Shown piece after piece: positions 46,993 through 54,633 of a DNA stretch of 64,000 nt. Under the pieces are notes generated by a model. It worked only from the letters and a program-made list of their open reading frames with translations, searched no databases and was not told the origin of the DNA. Numbering within the stretch: the stretch's first letter is position 1; each line of letters opens with the position of its first letter. The DNA is from Rhodothermales bacterium (GTDB taxonomy: Bacteria; Bacteroidota; Rhodothermia; Rhodothermales; JANQRZ01): the NCBI GenBank assembly GCA_039944855.1, contig JBDUXZ010000030.1, forward strand, positions 1 to 64,000. The letters are read 5' to 3'. The translations under genes and the position numbers were made by a program.

Positions 46993-47626
46993 CGAGGTAC
47001 CCCTTGAGTTCGTTGTACAAGCTCCGGATTTCATCGGCCGCCTTCCCGTCCGGCTCGTAGTCGAGAACGGTCAGCCCCGCTGCCATCGCCTCGCTGTACG
47101 CGACCCGCTGCGACGTCCTCGACTCGAGGACCGGGACCCCGTACGACGCGAGGACCTCGTCGACGCCCCCTGCGAGGCGCGTGCCGAGGATCTGGCGATT
47201 GATCACGAACGCCGCCCTCGGGCGGCCGTCGGTGAGCTGCTGCCGGGCCTCGATCATGTCCACGAGGTCGTTCACGGCCCAGAGGTCAGCGGCGGAGGGT
47301 TGCACCGGGATCAGGACGAGGTCGGCGGCCTTGATGGCGGAAACCGCCATCTTGGTCATCTTCGCCGCGCCGTCAATGACGATCACGTCGAAGGCGTGGG
47401 CCACCTTCGGGATGTCGATGTCGAGCGTGGGCCGGTCGACCCCGAACACTGCCGGGAGGTCGATGTCGCCGCCGGTCTCGCGCCAGTCCCGGGCGGTGCC
47501 CTGCGGGTCGGAGTCGACGATCAGCACGGAACGCCCGTCGCGCTGGAACGCCCGGGCGAGGTTGGTAGCGAGGGTGGACTTCCCAGCCCCCCCCTTCGTG
47601 TTGAGCACGGCGATGACGTGGGACAT
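46985..47626 (-). CDS. parA: ParA-family partition ATPase
   Basis: A 213-residue protein: deviant Walker A KGGAGKST at residues 11-18 (VIAVLNTKGGAGKSTLATNLA), Walker A' VLIVDSDPQGTA and Walker B IDGAAKMT. The small size and lack of an N-terminal HTH place it in the type Ib/ParF group, whose partner is a ribbon-helix-helix protein, as found here. It drives segregation of the replicon by forming DNA-bound ATP gradients. It does not autoregulate by itself in this group; the partner is the likely repressor. Confidence 0.95.
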   Translation of the reverse strand: MSHVIAVLNTKGGAGKSTLATNLARAFQRDGRSVLIVDSDPQGTARDWRETGGDIDLPAVFGVDRPTLDIDIPKVAHAFDVIVIDGAAKMTKMAVSAIKAADLVLIPVQPSAADLWAVNDLVDMIEARQQLTDGRPRAAFVINRQILGTRLAGGVDEVLASYGVPVLESRTSQRVAYSEAMAAGLTVLDYEPDGKAADEIRSLYNELKGYLDG

Positions 47627-47645
47627 CAGGGCGTCGTTCGTGAGA

Positions 47646-47769
47646 TGAGTAAAACTTCAAATGAAGATATACTCATTTACTCAAACGGCAAATGCGGCCC
47701 TGACGAGTCGTATGGAGGTTTGGCCAAGGTTCTAAGATGATGATTTACTCAAATGATGAAATGAAGATA
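47646..47769. promoter_or_regulatory. Candidate partition site/operator repeats
   Basis: Upstream of parA lie TGAGTAAA (47646-47653) and its complement TTTACTCA (47676-47683, 47744-47751), the longer ATTTACTCAAA at 47675-47685 and 47743-47753, and AAATGAAGATA at 47659-47669 and 47759-47769, exactly 100 bp apart. The segment is AT-rich. This is where the centromere and operator of a ParF/ParG-like system is expected. Confidence 0.65.
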
Positions 47770-47798
47770 GATCCACATGGCACGTCCTTCTCGTCGGG

Positions 47799-47836
47799 CA
47801 AAACAAAAGCGGCCGGGGGAAGCCTCCCCCGGCCGC
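47799..47836 (-). terminator. Rho-independent terminator (leftward)
   Basis: GCGGCCGGGGG (47809-47819) and CCCCCGGCCGC (47826-47836) pair over 11 bp with a 6-nt loop. Read leftward, the stem is followed by ttttgttttg. It ends the transcript of the secreted protein at 47863-48612 and insulates the partition region. Confidence 0.9.
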
Positions 47837-47862
47837 GCTCGCTCGTCGTCCTCGGCGTCCCG

Positions 47863-48612
47863 TTAGTTGACCAGCGTCATCTTCCGGTGCAGCGTGTGCT
47901 CGCCCGCTTGGAGCCGGTAGAGGTAGATCCCGCTCGCGAGCTCGCTCCCGGCGACGAACCCGACCTCGTGGCGGCCGGCCGGGAGCGTGGCGTCGACGAG
48001 GACGTGCACCCGGTGGCCGAGCATGTCGTACACCTCGAGCTTGACCCGGGTGGACTCCGCGATCTCGTAAGGGATCGTCGTCTGCTCGCTGAACGGGTTG
48101 GGGAAGTTGCCGTCGAGGGCGAACAGGCTCGGAGCGGACGGCTCATCGGTCACCGGGACGCTGACGCTGATCTGCGCCGCCTGGTAGACGGCGTCGGGGA
48201 GGAAGACCCCGGCGTCTTCGAACGCGCCGTCGTACGTCACCGAGATCTCGCCGAGGTCGCGGCCGTACTCGAGGCTCTCCGACGCGTCCCAGACCGCGTA
48301 CGTCATCGCGTCGCCTTCGGCGAACCCCTCCGTGGCCTCCGTCATGGGGTCGTCCTCCCACACGGCGAGCGCCGCGTTCCCCCCGTTCCAGACCAGCCGG
48401 CCGGCACACGTGCCGCCAGGCGTGAAGACGGCGAGCTCGTCGTTCGCTTCGAGCGCGGCCCCGTTGATGGCGATGGCCGAGGCCGGGACGATCAGGGTCG
48501 CGTTGTTCCCGGTCCGCTCGGAACACGAGGCGAAGTGGGGGTCGGCCTGCGCTACGCGGGGGGCGAAGCAGAGCAGGAGGGTGAAGAGGAGGGGGGCAGA
48601 AGGAAAGCGCAT
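47863..48612 (-). CDS. Secreted protein with C-terminal (T9SS type A-like) sorting domain
   Basis: About 249 residues from the ATG at 48612, which gives a signal peptide (MRFPSAPLLFTLLLCFAP...AQA). A beta-rich middle with one Cys pair (ASCSERTG, GGTCAGRL) is followed by an FPNPF-type domain: GNFPNPFSEQTTIPYEI, VYDMLGHRV, LPAGRHEV and ASGIYLYRLQAGEHTL, ending MTLVN. This tail targets proteins to the outer surface in the FCB group. The middle domain is unrecognised. An upstream in-frame start at 48666 would bury the signal peptide. Confidence 0.85.
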   Translation of the reverse strand: MRFPSAPLLFTLLLCFAPRVAQADPHFASCSERTGNNATLIVPASAIAINGAALEANDELAVFTPGGTCAGRLVWNGGNAALAVWEDDPMTEATEGFAEGDAMTYAVWDASESLEYGRDLGEISVTYDGAFEDAGVFLPDAVYQAAQISVSVPVTDEPSAPSLFALDGNFPNPFSEQTTIPYEIAESTRVKLEVYDMLGHRVHVLVDATLPAGRHEVGFVAGSELASGIYLYRLQAGEHTLHRKMTLVN

Positions 48613-49156
48613 CGGGCGGTGGGGCTTTGGTGGGGGCGTCCGTGGCCTCGACAACCAGCATGCCACCCGCCGTCCCGCAGCGAACCCCCGAGTTCAATTC
48701 GCCGTATGCCCCGTTCGTTGCTCCTCCGTGGAGACCGCGCCTTACAAACCGCCGGAGTGTTCAGGCCACGCCGGCCCCTCGTCCTCCGCGTGTTCATTAC
48801 ATCACGGACGGGAGGGTTACGAAACCAACCCGTCACGCCGCACCATACGTCCCGGTGCCAAACCGGAACGGCCCTTGCAGTCAGACAAGGCCGTAGCCCC
48901 GGCCCTGGGTCCGGTCAGCGGTTCGAGCCGCGAGCGCGGAGTCGCGCAAGCGGAGTCGCGCCAAACGGTGAGATCCCTTGACCCGACCTGCGCCAGAAGC
49001 CTACTCCGCATGAGCCTAAGATGGCTCGACCGGCCTGTGTGAGTCCGTACATTCCGTTACTTGTGTAGGACCGCGTGCGATGCGCGTTTCAATCTTGAGT
49101 ACCGGGCACGGCTGCCCCGCTTTACCTCCACATCGCCCTCCGGGGCCCTATTGAAT
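48613..49156. other. Divergent intergenic region with shared 12-mer
   Basis: 544 bp between the leftward sorting-domain gene and the rightward Wzc-like gene. No gene is supported. It must hold both promoters. It contains GGTTACGAAACC at 48815-48826, an imperfect palindrome repeated exactly upstream of the WecA-like gene (52315-52326). Confidence 0.5.
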
Positions 49157-51499
49157 ATGAACGCTCCTAACCTCGATTCCCGCCGCGCTACGCCTGGATA
49201 TGCGCCTTCTTCGCAGTCGAAGAACAAGCAGATCGAGCGCGTGCTCGACGTCCTGTACCGCCGCCGGTGGATCATCGCTACGGTCTTCGTCCTGGTGCTG
49301 GCGGTGGGCGTCGTTTACACGCTGCAGCAGGAGCCGGCCTACCAGGCGACCTCCCTCATCATGGTGGAGCTCAACCGGATGCCGGGGGGGGAGACGGTCG
49401 TTTCCGAGGGGAACACGCCGTTCGTCCGCAGCGACCGCTCGATCGCCACGGAGCTCTTCATCCTCCAGAACTCGTACACCATCAACGCCCGCGTCAACGA
49501 GCGGCTCCGCGAGATGAGCGCCGAGAATCCCGACGTGGCGTTCCCACCCCGGGGCGGCGTGCAGTTCGGTCCGGCGAGCCGGAGCATCAACAACGCCCTC
49601 GCCGTCTCGGCCACGAGCTTGGACCCGCAAGAGGCGGCCCTCCTGGCCAACCTCTACGCCGAGGAGTACGTCCGCCAGACGCAGGACGCCAGCCGCACCC
49701 ACCTCGTCCAGACCCACGACTTCTTGGAGAAGCAAGCGGCGAAGCGCCGCGAGGAACTCCGGGCGGCCGAGGACGCGGTGGAGAACTACATGAGGCGGAC
49801 CGGCGCCGTGGGCCTCAACCAGGAAGGGTCGTCCCTCGTCGCTCGGATCGCGGGCCTCGAAGCGCAGCGTGACGAGGCGCGGATCGACATGCAGATGCGC
49901 CGGACCCAGCTCTCGTCGATCAACGCGCAACTGAGCGACATCAACGCGCAGCTCCCCAAGCGCGTCTCGTCCAACGTCGACCGCCGCCTGGCCGTGCTGC
50001 AGGAGAACCTCGCCCGGCTCGAAGAGGAGCGCCGCGTCATCCTGGGTTATACCGGGGCGCGGGATCAGAGACGGCTCGACGAGATCAACGCGGAGATCCC
50101 GCGTCTCGAAGCGGAGGTCGACCAGCTGACCGAGGAGTACGTGAACGAGGTGATGGCGGTCGGTGGGATCGAAGCGGGATCGAGCGCTGTCGGGTTCGCG
50201 GCCGAGATGAAGCGGAACGCGGTTCAGCAAGCCATCGAGGTCGAGGGTCTCGAAGCGCGTGTCGGGACGCTCACTAGCCGCCTGCGCGAGTACCAGGCGG
50301 AGCTGGCGAACATCCCGGGGCAGTCGACGGACCTCGCGCGGCTCGAGCGCACGCGGCAGCACGCCGAGCAGATGTACCAGTACGTCGTGGAGCGGCTCCA
50401 GGAGACGAAGATCTCCCTCGAGTCCGAGCCGGGGTACGCCCGCGTCCTCCGTCACGCCAGCGTTCCTGGCATGCCCTTCGGCGCCGACCCCTTCAAGAAC
50501 ATCGCGATGGCGCTCCTCCTCGGCCTCGCCGCCGGGATCGCCCTCGCCCTCGTCCGCGACAAGCTCGACAACCGGATCTACAAGCCCGACCAGCTCCGCG
50601 ACCGCGACCTCGACGTGCTCGGGGTGATCCCGGGGATGGAAGCCCTTATCAAGAAGGAGCACGGCGGGGACGAGTTCGCGGACTACCGCGGCCAGCGCAT
50701 CTCGACGAACCTGACGACGCTCCTCCAGCCGCTCTCCTCCACGTCGGAGGCGTACCGCCACCTCCGGACGGCCGTGCAGTTCAGCCGCCCCGGCGTCGTG
50801 GTGCAGACGGTCCTCGTGACGAGCGCGGCCCCCTCGGAAGGGAAGTCGACGACGGCGGCCAACCTCGCCCTCACGATGGCGCAGGCCAAGCGGCGCACGC
50901 TCCTCATCGACGCGGACATCCGCAAGCCGAAGCAGCACAAGATGTTCGGGTGCCCGATCGAGCCGGGCCTCGTCCAGCTCCTCTACCAGGGCGATGCCCA
51001 CCGCGATGCGGCCGTCGACGTGTTCCAGACCCCGTTCGACGAGAACCTCTTCGTCATGCCGGCCGGAGCGCTCGTGTCGGACACGCCGGGAGGGGAGGGG
51101 CCTACCCGTGTCGAGGAGCCGTCCGAGATGCTGGGCTCGAAGCGGATGCGCGACGTGCTCGAGACGCTCCGGGGCCAGTTCGACATCATCGTGATCGACT
51201 CCCCGCCCGTCCTCGCGGCGACCGACGCCGTCCTCCTCTCGACGCAGGCCGACGCGACGATCGTCGTGGCCTCCGCCGGGACGACGAAGGAGGGCGACCT
51301 CGAGCACAGCCTCGAGCGCCTCGGCGACGTGGGCGCCCACGTGATCGGCACGCTCCTCAACCGGTTCGACCTCTCGATGGCCTACGGCTACAAGTACAGC
51401 TACGGTCAGTACGGCCCGTACTCCAAGTACAGCTACGGGCAGGACGAAGCGCCGAAGCCGTGGTGGAAGCGTCTCCGCCGCGGCGAAGGGGTATCGTAG
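49157..51499 (+). CDS. Wzc-like polysaccharide co-polymerase with BY-kinase domain
   Basis: A 780-residue protein from the ATG at 49157. It has an N-terminal membrane segment (WIIATVFVLVLAVGVVYTL), a Wzz domain, long coiled coils (about 170-390) and a second membrane segment (NIAMALLLGLAAGIALALV). The cytoplasmic tyrosine kinase has Walker A (SAAPSEGKSTTAANLAL), A' (LLIDADIRKPKQHKMF) and B (IIVIDSPPVLAATDAVLLS). It ends in a Tyr cluster (YGYKYSYGQYGPYSKY...), the autophosphorylation tail. It would set chain length and coordinate export of the glycan. The frame is intact across a G8 run (49384-49391). Confidence 0.95.
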   Translation: MNAPNLDSRRATPGYAPSSQSKNKQIERVLDVLYRRRWIIATVFVLVLAVGVVYTLQQEPAYQATSLIMVELNRMPGGETVVSEGNTPFVRSDRSIATELFILQNSYTINARVNERLREMSAENPDVAFPPRGGVQFGPASRSINNALAVSATSLDPQEAALLANLYAEEYVRQTQDASRTHLVQTHDFLEKQAAKRREELRAAEDAVENYMRRTGAVGLNQEGSSLVARIAGLEAQRDEARIDMQMRRTQLSSINAQLSDINAQLPKRVSSNVDRRLAVLQENLARLEEERRVILGYTGARDQRRLDEINAEIPRLEAEVDQLTEEYVNEVMAVGGIEAGSSAVGFAAEMKRNAVQQAIEVEGLEARVGTLTSRLREYQAELANIPGQSTDLARLERTRQHAEQMYQYVVERLQETKISLESEPGYARVLRHASVPGMPFGADPFKNIAMALLLGLAAGIALALVRDKLDNRIYKPDQLRDRDLDVLGVIPGMEALIKKEHGGDEFADYRGQRISTNLTTLLQPLSSTSEAYRHLRTAVQFSRPGVVVQTVLVTSAAPSEGKSTTAANLALTMAQAKRRTLLIDADIRKPKQHKMFGCPIEPGLVQLLYQGDAHRDAAVDVFQTPFDENLFVMPAGALVSDTPGGEGPTRVEEPSEMLGSKRMRDVLETLRGQFDIIVIDSPPVLAATDAVLLSTQADATIVVASAGTTKEGDLEHSLERLGDVGAHVIGTLLNRFDLSMAYGYKYSYGQYGPYSKYSYGQDEAPKPWWKRLRRGEGVS

Positions 51500-51618
51500 C
51501 GCCGACGCCTCGGTGGAGGCGGCAGTGCGCCCGCAGCATGCAGAGCACGCCTCTCGGCCGTAGCTTTGCACGCTGCGGGCGTTTTGAACAACGACACCTC
51601 TTACCTACCCCTCTGCGC

Positions 51619-52125
51619 ATGCGACCCCTCTTCATCCCTATCACCGCCTTCGCCGCACTCCTGTCGTTTGCTCCTGCCGCGGCCCAGACGCCGCGCCCCA
51701 CCGACGTCATAGCCCAGGGGACCTCGTATTTCATCTTCGCGGCTCCGGGCGAAGCGACCATCGAGTTGCTCGTCTTGGGCAACACCAAGTCGGGCGTGTA
51801 CGTCGTCGGGGAAACGACGACCTTCACGGAGCTCCTCGCGCTCTCGGGCGGGACCGGGGCGTCCGACCAGAACCAGTCCGTCCGTGTCGAGCGAACGGTC
51901 CGGCTGCTGCGGGAGGAGGGGGGGGAGCGCGTCGTCGTGTACGAGGCCGACGCGGACGAGGCGCTCCGGCAGACCGGCGCGCACCCCACGCTCATGAACG
52001 GGGACATGGTTACGGTGGAGACGGAGGTCCACAGCCGCTTCAACCTCCGAGACACGCTGAGCATCGTGACCTCCCTCGCCAGCGTGACCCTACTGATCCT
52101 CCGCCTTGTTGATTCATCGAATTGA
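51619..52125 (+). CDS. SLBB-domain protein lacking the Poly_export domain
   Basis: A 168-residue protein from the ATG at 51619 with a signal peptide (MRPLFIPITAFAALLSFAPAA). A single SLBB-like beta-grasp is seen: LLVLGNTKSGVYVVGETTTFTELLALSGG, then RTVRLLREEGGERVVVYEADADEAL and MNGDMVTVETEV. The Poly_export domain that normally precedes SLBB in Wza-type channels is missing. It ends in a hydrophobic segment (LSIVTSLASVTLLILRLV). It lies between Wzc and WecA and may be a periplasmic or membrane adaptor in export. A G8 run at 51918-51925 is in frame. Confidence 0.75.
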   Translation: MRPLFIPITAFAALLSFAPAAAQTPRPTDVIAQGTSYFIFAAPGEATIELLVLGNTKSGVYVVGETTTFTELLALSGGTGASDQNQSVRVERTVRLLREEGGERVVVYEADADEALRQTGAHPTLMNGDMVTVETEVHSRFNLRDTLSIVTSLASVTLLILRLVDSSN

Positions 52126-52424
52126 GCGAGCGAATGAGCGGACGTCCGCAGAAGCGCACCTAGGATGCGCCAAACGTACACCCCCGTGCCCCCCCAGAGA
52201 GTGAGGGGCGGGCGAGACGGCATTATAGCTTCCGTAGAAGAGCAACGCCCCCACTCCCGCTCCAAGCGCGCTGAGCCCCGGAGCCCTCATTACCTCGCCC
52301 GTACGATAGGAGACGGTTACGAAACCCCTCCTCTATCGCTCCTGGCACGATTACCGCAGCTACGTGGGGCGGACGACATGAATACCCCTCCGTCCGCCCA
52401 TCACGAACGTAGCCTCTCGACCCC
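52126..52424. promoter_or_regulatory. Upstream region of WecA-like gene with GGTTACGAAACC motif
   Basis: About 300 bp without a gene. It contains GGTTACGAAACC at 52315-52326, preceded by TCATTAC at 52287-52293. The same 12-mer, also preceded by TCATTAC, lies upstream of the Wzc-like gene, so both may share a regulator. Confidence 0.4.
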
Positions 52425-53723
52425 ATGGAATACTCGGTGCTCATAGCGGGCTTCCTCGTCGCCTTCGGCACGACGGCTCTCACCACGCCCATCGTCCGCC
52501 GCCTCGCCATCGACTACGACTGGGTCGACCGGCCGGATGGGCAGCGCAAGCTCCACGCCGACGTGGTCCCCGCCATCGGTGGGATCGCCATCGCGCTCGG
52601 GTTCGGCGTGGGCCTCTCGTACCTCTACGCCGTCCGCGGGCTGCTCCCCTTCGACGTCGTGTTCCCCACGCCGGCGCTGTGGGCCGGCGCGCTCGCCATC
52701 GTCGCGTCGGGGTTCTACGACGACACGCGCGGGCTCGGGTTCAAAGGGAAGCTGGCTGTCCAGGCCCTCGTCGCCTACGCCCTCTTGCACGCGGGCTACC
52801 GCGTCGACGTCTCCGGGCTCCCCTTCGTAGGGGAGGACGTCTACACGCAAGCCCTCGTCTCCATCCCCGTGACGCTTCTCTGGATCGTGGGCGTCATCAA
52901 CGCGGTGAACCTCCTCGACGGCCTCGACGGGCTCGCGGCGGGGGTGTCGCTGATCGGCTTCGCGGCCCTCGGGCTCATCTTCGGGATCCACGGGGAGATC
53001 GGGCTGGTGATGATCGCGCTGATCATCACGGGGGCGCTCGCGGGCTTCCTCCTGTTCAATTTCAACCCGGCGTCGATCTTCATGGGCGACTCCGGGAGCC
53101 TGTTCCTCGGCTACCTCCTCGCGACGTACTCCCTCTCCGGCACGGGGCATGCGAACCCGATGATGGCCCTCGCCGTGCCGGCCGTGGTGCTGGGGCTCCC
53201 CCTCGTGGACACGGCGCTCTCCGTCGCCCGCCGGTTCGTGGAGCGGAAGGCGATCTGCGCCCCGGACCGCGACCACATCCACCACCGGCTCACGCGGACG
53301 CTGTCCCACCGCAACGCCGTGCTCGTGCTCTACGCCGTCGCGCTCAGCTTCGGCGTGGCCGCCGTCGCGCTCAGCGTCCTGCCCGTCGCGCTGGGGATCG
53401 TACTCATCGTGGGGGTCTTCGCGCTCACGGGGCTCGGGTTGAACCGGCTGAAGTACCTCCGCCGCAGCTACGTCGTACCGGACATCCACCCGATCGGTCG
53501 GTCCAGCGGAGCGGCTTCCGCCTCAGAGCCGAACCGTGAAGCGAAAGCGGGGGAATCGTCCGTCCGGTTCGCGGCTTCGAACGGGGACGGCGGCTCGTCC
53601 TCGGTGGACCTCGTATCGATGGGTCCCATGACCCCGGCTCGGGAGGTCACGTCCACCCGAAAGCTTGAGGGTCGCGCCATCGCCGACTCCCACGAGGCCC
53701 TCGCTGCCCGCGCGGCCCCTTGA
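52425..53723 (+). CDS. WecA/MraY-family undecaprenyl-phosphate sugar-1-phosphate transferase
   Basis: A 432-residue membrane protein with about eleven segments. Catalytic blocks are GFYDDTRGLGFKGKL (D-D pair), INAVNLLDGLDGLAAG, SIFMGDSGSLFLGYLLA and the cytoplasmic DRDHIHHRLTRTL (HIHHRL motif typical of WecA/TagO rather than MraY). It transfers GlcNAc-1-P or a similar sugar phosphate to undecaprenyl phosphate and starts repeat-unit synthesis. The C-terminal 75 residues are Ser/Ala-rich and disordered. The usual bacterial WecA is about 350 residues, so this tail is extra. Confidence 0.95.
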   Translation: MEYSVLIAGFLVAFGTTALTTPIVRRLAIDYDWVDRPDGQRKLHADVVPAIGGIAIALGFGVGLSYLYAVRGLLPFDVVFPTPALWAGALAIVASGFYDDTRGLGFKGKLAVQALVAYALLHAGYRVDVSGLPFVGEDVYTQALVSIPVTLLWIVGVINAVNLLDGLDGLAAGVSLIGFAALGLIFGIHGEIGLVMIALIITGALAGFLLFNFNPASIFMGDSGSLFLGYLLATYSLSGTGHANPMMALAVPAVVLGLPLVDTALSVARRFVERKAICAPDRDHIHHRLTRTLSHRNAVLVLYAVALSFGVAAVALSVLPVALGIVLIVGVFALTGLGLNRLKYLRRSYVVPDIHPIGRSSGAASASEPNREAKAGESSVRFAASNGDGGSSSVDLVSMGPMTPAREVTSTRKLEGRAIADSHEALAARAAP

Positions 53724-53728
53724 CGAGG

Positions 53729-53792
53729 AGAGGGCGAGCACCTTACCACGGGGGACCCCCAGCCTGGGTTGTATGGGGCATCCTCGCCCTCT
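53729..53792 (+). terminator. Long hairpin after WecA-like gene (weak terminator)
   Basis: AGAGGGCGAG (53729-53738) and CTCGCCCTCT (53783-53792) are perfectly complementary across a 44-nt loop just after the WecA-like stop. No T-run follows, so termination would be weak. It may separate the polysaccharide genes from the peptide cluster. Confidence 0.4.
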
Positions 53793-53897
53793 GCGCACGC
53801 CCGGCGTAGTTGAGGGATGGACACCTTCGCTTAGAGTTACTATACTCCGCAGATAGAAATGATCTCCGCTAGCCCCCCCGCATTTGTGAACGCCTTC

Positions 53898-54188
53898 ATG
53901 GTTACAGAGCGCTCGACCGTCGTAGTGAAGCCGGGTCTTACGGCCGCAGACCTAGGCGGAGAAGCCGTCGTCCTCGACCCCCATACCGGCCGTTACTACG
54001 GGCTGAACGAGCTCGGCGCCCGCATCTTCGAGCTCTCGCAGAAGCCCCGCTCTGTAGACCGGATCATGGCGGCCCTCCTGCAGGAGTACGACGTCGCAGA
54101 GGACCAACTGAGGACGGACGTGGTCGCCTTCCTGCGTGAGATGGAGAACCGCGAACTCATCGAGATCAGCGATGGCGCTCCTGCGTAA
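53898..54188 (+). CDS. PqqD-like RiPP recognition protein (lasso B1)
   Basis: About 96 residues from the ATG at 53898; an in-frame ATG at 53859 would add 13 residues. It has the whole PqqD fold: VVVKPGLTAADLGGEAVVLD, then GRYYGLNELGARIFEL and VDRIMAALLQEYDV, with VVAFLREMENRELIEI. The wing and strands bind precursor leaders and deliver them to the protease. In lasso systems with split B proteins this is B1. It starts a rightward operon whose next gene (B2) overlaps it by 17 bp. Confidence 0.93.
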   Translation: MVTERSTVVVKPGLTAADLGGEAVVLDPHTGRYYGLNELGARIFELSQKPRSVDRIMAALLQEYDVAEDQLRTDVVAFLREMENRELIEISDGAPA

Positions 54189-54633
54189 GTTCCTCGCCCG
54201 CTCGTGGGCCGACCGGGTGTTGCTCGTTCGTGCGTTCGTGCTCGTGAGCGCCGTCCGAATCGGGCTGTGGGTGCTGCCGTACCGGACCGTCCACCGGCTC
54301 GCGGACTGCCCCGTAGCGCCGCGAGCGATGACGCCGGATGAGGAGCGACGGAGCCTCCGTCGGATCATTGGAGCCGTCGAGGCGATGAGCCGCCGGCTCC
54401 TCGGGACGAAGCCGTGCCTCACCCAGGCGCTCGCGGCGCAGCGGATCCTCCGGCAGGAGGGGATGGACTCGACCCTGCGAATCGGCGTGGCGAAGGACGG
54501 CCAAGAGCTGCTGGCCCACGCGTGGCTCGAGCGTGGCACCCGGGTGCTCATCGGGGGGGGGCATTCGCCGCGGCTATACGCCCCGTTAGTACCGATGCGG
54601 CCAGAGACGCCCGCCCACCAGGAGCCGGCGTGA
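54172..54633 (+). CDS. Lasso-type B2 leader peptidase (transglutaminase-like)
   Basis: A 153-residue protein. After a hydrophobic/basic N-terminal region, the catalytic core is GTKPCLTQALAAQRILRQEG (Cys82) and LLAHAWLERGTRVLIGG (His116), matching lasso B2 proteases of the Transglut_core3 type. With B1 it would remove the leader so that the cyclase can act. Its codons for Gly128-130 lie in a G9 tract (54553-54561). It overlaps B1 by 17 bp and the cyclase by 4 bp (GTGA), so the three are coupled. Confidence 0.92.
   Translation: MALLRKFLARSWADRVLLVRAFVLVSAVRIGLWVLPYRTVHRLADCPVAPRAMTPDEERRSLRRIIGAVEAMSRRLLGTKPCLTQALAAQRILRQEGMDSTLRIGVAKDGQELLAHAWLERGTRVLIGGGHSPRLYAPLVPMRPETPAHQEPA
54553..54561 (+). 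repeat. G9 homopolymer in B2 coding sequence
   Basis: Nine consecutive G residues encode three Gly within VLIGGGHSP near the C-terminus of B2. A gain or loss of one base would replace the last 25 residues. Confidence 0.9.

Noticed and set aside
49061-49156. Upstream start of the Wzc-like gene
   Set aside because: It adds 32 residues unlike the usual short cytoplasmic N-terminus; the ATG at 49157 fits the family.
49148-51571. 807-codon open frame opposite the Wzc-like gene
   Set aside because: It is an antisense shadow in GC-rich DNA; the + strand has all co-polymerase and BY-kinase motifs.
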